From assembly GCA_948144175.1 (NCBI GenBank), contig CANXME010002307.1, positions 2,315,001-2,379,000 on the forward strand: a stretch of DNA of 64,000 bases. The letters run 5' to 3'. Of this stretch, positions 61,711 to 64,000 are shown one piece after another. Both the position numbers and the translations under genes were made by a program. The notes under the pieces are model-generated. The model saw nothing but the letters and a program-made list of their open reading frames with translations. It made no database searches and was not told the DNA's origin. This DNA comes from Closterium sp. NIES-65. Lineage: Eukaryota; Streptophyta; Zygnematophyceae; Desmidiales; Closteriaceae. How positions within the stretch are numbered: the stretch's first letter is position 1; each line of letters begins with the position of its first letter.

Positions 61711-61944
61711 CACCCCCATAGGCAAAGTGGGGTAGAGCAAGGGGTCACAAGACCAGTCAAGAAAGAGAACGCAAGCTCAGGGTGGATCACAAAGTCAACA
61801 CACACACTGAGCACAAGCAAAGAGCCACAAGGCCAGTTCACATGCAGAGGCATATATGCAACACAAACATCACAGTGATCTCTACCTAGCAATGCAAGCA
61901 TGCAGGTATATGTATGTATATATATATCGCAGTACAGGCAAAGT

Positions 61945-64000
61945 CTACAGCAAGTGAGGAAAAGTGGGCACAAGCCCTAACAAAGTGCAGAAACGTTGAT
62001 GATCACCAGACTGAAGTGCCTTGGTGAATATATCAGCAGTGTTGGCCTGAGTGGCCACGTAACGCAGATGAAGCTGACCACGTTGCTGCAACTCTCGAGC
62101 CAGGAAGTAACGTATAGCGATGTGCTTCGTTCTGTGCTCCAGTCTGTGCTCCTCACACAAGGCAATGGCAGCCTTGTTGTCAACGTACAGCACTGGAGGA
62201 GAACGAGGCTGCTCTCCCAGGTCGGTCAGCAGGTAGGTGAGCCAGCGTAACTCCTGTGCAGCCATGGCTGTGGCGTAGATCTCAGCCTCACAACTGGAGC
62301 TGAGAACTGAAGACGAACGTGTAGAACGCCACGAAACTGAGCCAGAGCCAAGACTGAAGGTGTAACCCTGTGACGACCGCTGAGTAGCCTGGTCGTCAAC
62401 CCAAGAAGCGTCTTAGTGCCCAGTGAGAACAACTGAGCTCCTCCCTCCAAGCACGAGCCCCATGCCCGATGTACTGCACAAGTAGCGCAATACCCTCTTT
62501 GCAGCATCCCAGTGCACCTTTCGGTGCCTACCAGGAGCCACGTAGCGGGCCAAAAGGCCAAGAGGGTACGCTAGGTCAGGACGAGTGCAAGTCATCAGGT
62601 ACATGAGGCAGCCAACTAGCTCTGGGTAAGGACCACTCGGCTCTACGGACTCATCCGAAGGCAGAGCTGAGAGCGAGTGACCTGTAGCCAGAGGAGTGGC
62701 CTGTGCCGAGGACCAGGTGAAGCCGAAGCGCTGAAGGACCTGCTGCACCATGTGTGACTGAGTCAGTGTGATGGTGCGGCGTGCTCTGTCCCGGGTGATC
62801 TGCAAGCCAAGGTAGCTGCGCAGTTCACCCAGGTCTGTGCACGTGTGTCTCTTCTGCAGCTCCGACTTCACGTGGGCGAGTGCCACAGTGTCAGCAGTAG
62901 CAAAGACCAAGTCGTCGACGTACACAAGGACGTAGAACGGCGGCAGTGAGGTGTCGGTGCGCAGAAACAGCGACGGGTCAGTAGTAGAAGGTGCGAACCC
63001 AAGTGCTGCAAGTCTAGTCCTCAATGTGTCGTGCCACTCACGTGGCGTCTGGCGGAGACCGTAGACCGGCCGCCGGAGGCTCCACTGGGTACCAGGAGGA
63101 AACGACCCAGTGAAGCCAGGTGGGCGGCGCAGCCAGACCTCCTCATGCAGGCTGCCCTGCAAAAAAGCTGTGCTTAAGTCAAGAGAGTGAAGCTCGTAGT
63201 CACGCTGAGCAGCAACGTGCAGTAGCACCCGAAGAGTGGTCATCTTCAGGGTGGGGGAGAAGGTGTGAAAGAAGTCTACTCCCTCTCGCTGACTGAACCC
63301 TCGAGCAACGTAACGAGCCTTGAAGACGTGCGGAGAACCCGGCGGCCGCTTCACCCTCAAAATCCATATGCCACTGACGATGTTCGCCCCAGGAGGGGGA
63401 ACCTCGTCGACGTAAGTGCCAGTGGACTGCCACGATGCCGTCTCTGCGTCCATGGCTGACTGCCACTGAGAGGAGTACTCACCCGCGATCGCCTCAGCGT
63501 AAGAGCACGGGGTCGGGATGTCTGGAGCATCCGGGTCTCCCTCAGGGGCAAGCAGCATGGACACGAGATGAGGCGCAGCGGCTGCAAGACACTCAAGGTC
63601 CTCTTGTCTGACCTCAAGGACGTCCGTGCCTAGAGCACACTCACCCCCGACGGACGGAGGACAAACAGACTCAGACTCACCAACAAGACTCGCGGCGTAG
63701 TCTAGACGACAGCGAGCAGCAAAGTCGACGAGCTCAGCAACTAGGGCAGACGCAGCAGCAGACTCAAAGGAAGGGTCAGTGACAGCAGTGGCCAGGAGAC
63801 GCGTGATAGTAGGACTGGTAGCACGAAGAGAGTCAGACTCTGGGTCAGCAAGAACAGGAAGAGAGGACGTAGGAGGAGACAGCAGAGGGACACGCTGTGG
63901 AGCAGTGGAAGGACGCAGAGTCATATAGTGTGTGACAGGGACAGGTGGAGGACGCTCACGCGGAACACGGCGACTAGTGCGAGCAGCACGAATAGGTGAC
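61945..64000 (-). pseudogene. Copia-2d pol (linker-RT-RNase H), one nonsense codon
   Basis: Open from the window edge through RT to the end of RNase H except for TAA 62413-62415, where sisters encode Ala in GHADASW. RT motifs: AMDAETASWQSTGTYVDEV, STAFLQGSLHEEVW, YVDDLVFATAD (~62900). RNase H: SSSCEAEIYATAMAAQELRW, YVDNKAAIALCEE, ANTADIFTKAL. Natural stop TAG after FPHLL. Of the Copia-2 copies here this is the least damaged over the visible part. Confidence 0.9.

Larger units (their letters stand above)
61585..64000 (-). mobile_element. Copia-2d, 3' portion, continues beyond the window
   Basis: 126-bp 3' LTR at 61585-61710, polypurine tract cacccccatag (minus GGGGGTG) next to it, about 230 bp of 3' UTR, then pol. 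Inserted into Gypsy-2; the flanking pentamer is cccat (61580-61584), partner outside the window. Confidence 0.9.

Overview
The window looks like nuclear DNA of a plant-lineage eukaryote that is dominated by LTR retrotransposons. One host gene is recognisable: a spliced GH9 endo-beta-1,4-glucanase with a C-terminal CBM49-type module, a combination known from the streptophyte lineage. With the high GC content, the very short Copia LTRs and the chromodomain-bearing Gypsy elements, I infer a streptophyte green alga (possibly a zygnematophyte such as Closterium) or an early land plant. The exact organism is a guess.

Layout. 1-10432: a Copia element (Copia-1, minus strand) whose 5' LTR was split by a young, apparently intact chromovirus (Gypsy-1, 4557-10095, TSD gctag, near-identical 331-bp LTRs). 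10433-11666: non-coding DNA holding a TIR-bearing MITE-like element (10763-11239). 11667-17061: the GH9-CBM49 gene, minus strand, 11 exons, all introns GT-AG. 17062-18838: intergenic. 18839-35187: a mosaic of Copia-2a (plus), Copia-2b (minus, joined tail to tail with 2a to make a ~4.2-kb-arm inverted repeat) and 5'-truncated Copia-3a (plus), the last interrupted by a non-autonomous LTR element (32099-33767, TSD gggct). 35188-39663: fragments of Copia-4 and of Copia-2-related elements. 39664-49578: a Copia-3 LTR fragment, then Copia-5 gag-pol split by a full-length Copia-2c (40853-48315). 49579-52877: a minisatellite, a Gypsy-1-related 3' end with LTR and an older Gypsy relic. 52878-59370: Copia-3b, with one uninterrupted gag-pol reading frame and TSD gtact. 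59376-61584: a decayed Gypsy-2. 61585-64000: the 3' part of Copia-2d, entering from the right edge.

How it fits together. Nested insertions with matching target duplications give a relative order: Copia-1 before Gypsy-1, Copia-5 before Copia-2c, Copia-3a before the non-autonomous element, Gypsy-2 before Copia-2d. Only Gypsy-1 and Copia-3b keep full open coding capacity; the other coding regions carry nonsense codons (often TAG where relatives have CAG) and frameshifts. The Copia-2 family is unusual. It has 122-131-bp LTRs, a GC-rich tandem-repeat leader, an atypical gag zinc-finger spacing, a poly-Gly gag tract and a repetitive GGAEP linker between integrase and reverse transcriptase. The 2a/2b inverted repeat, lying behind a 2a LTR, is a candidate source of hairpin RNA against the family.
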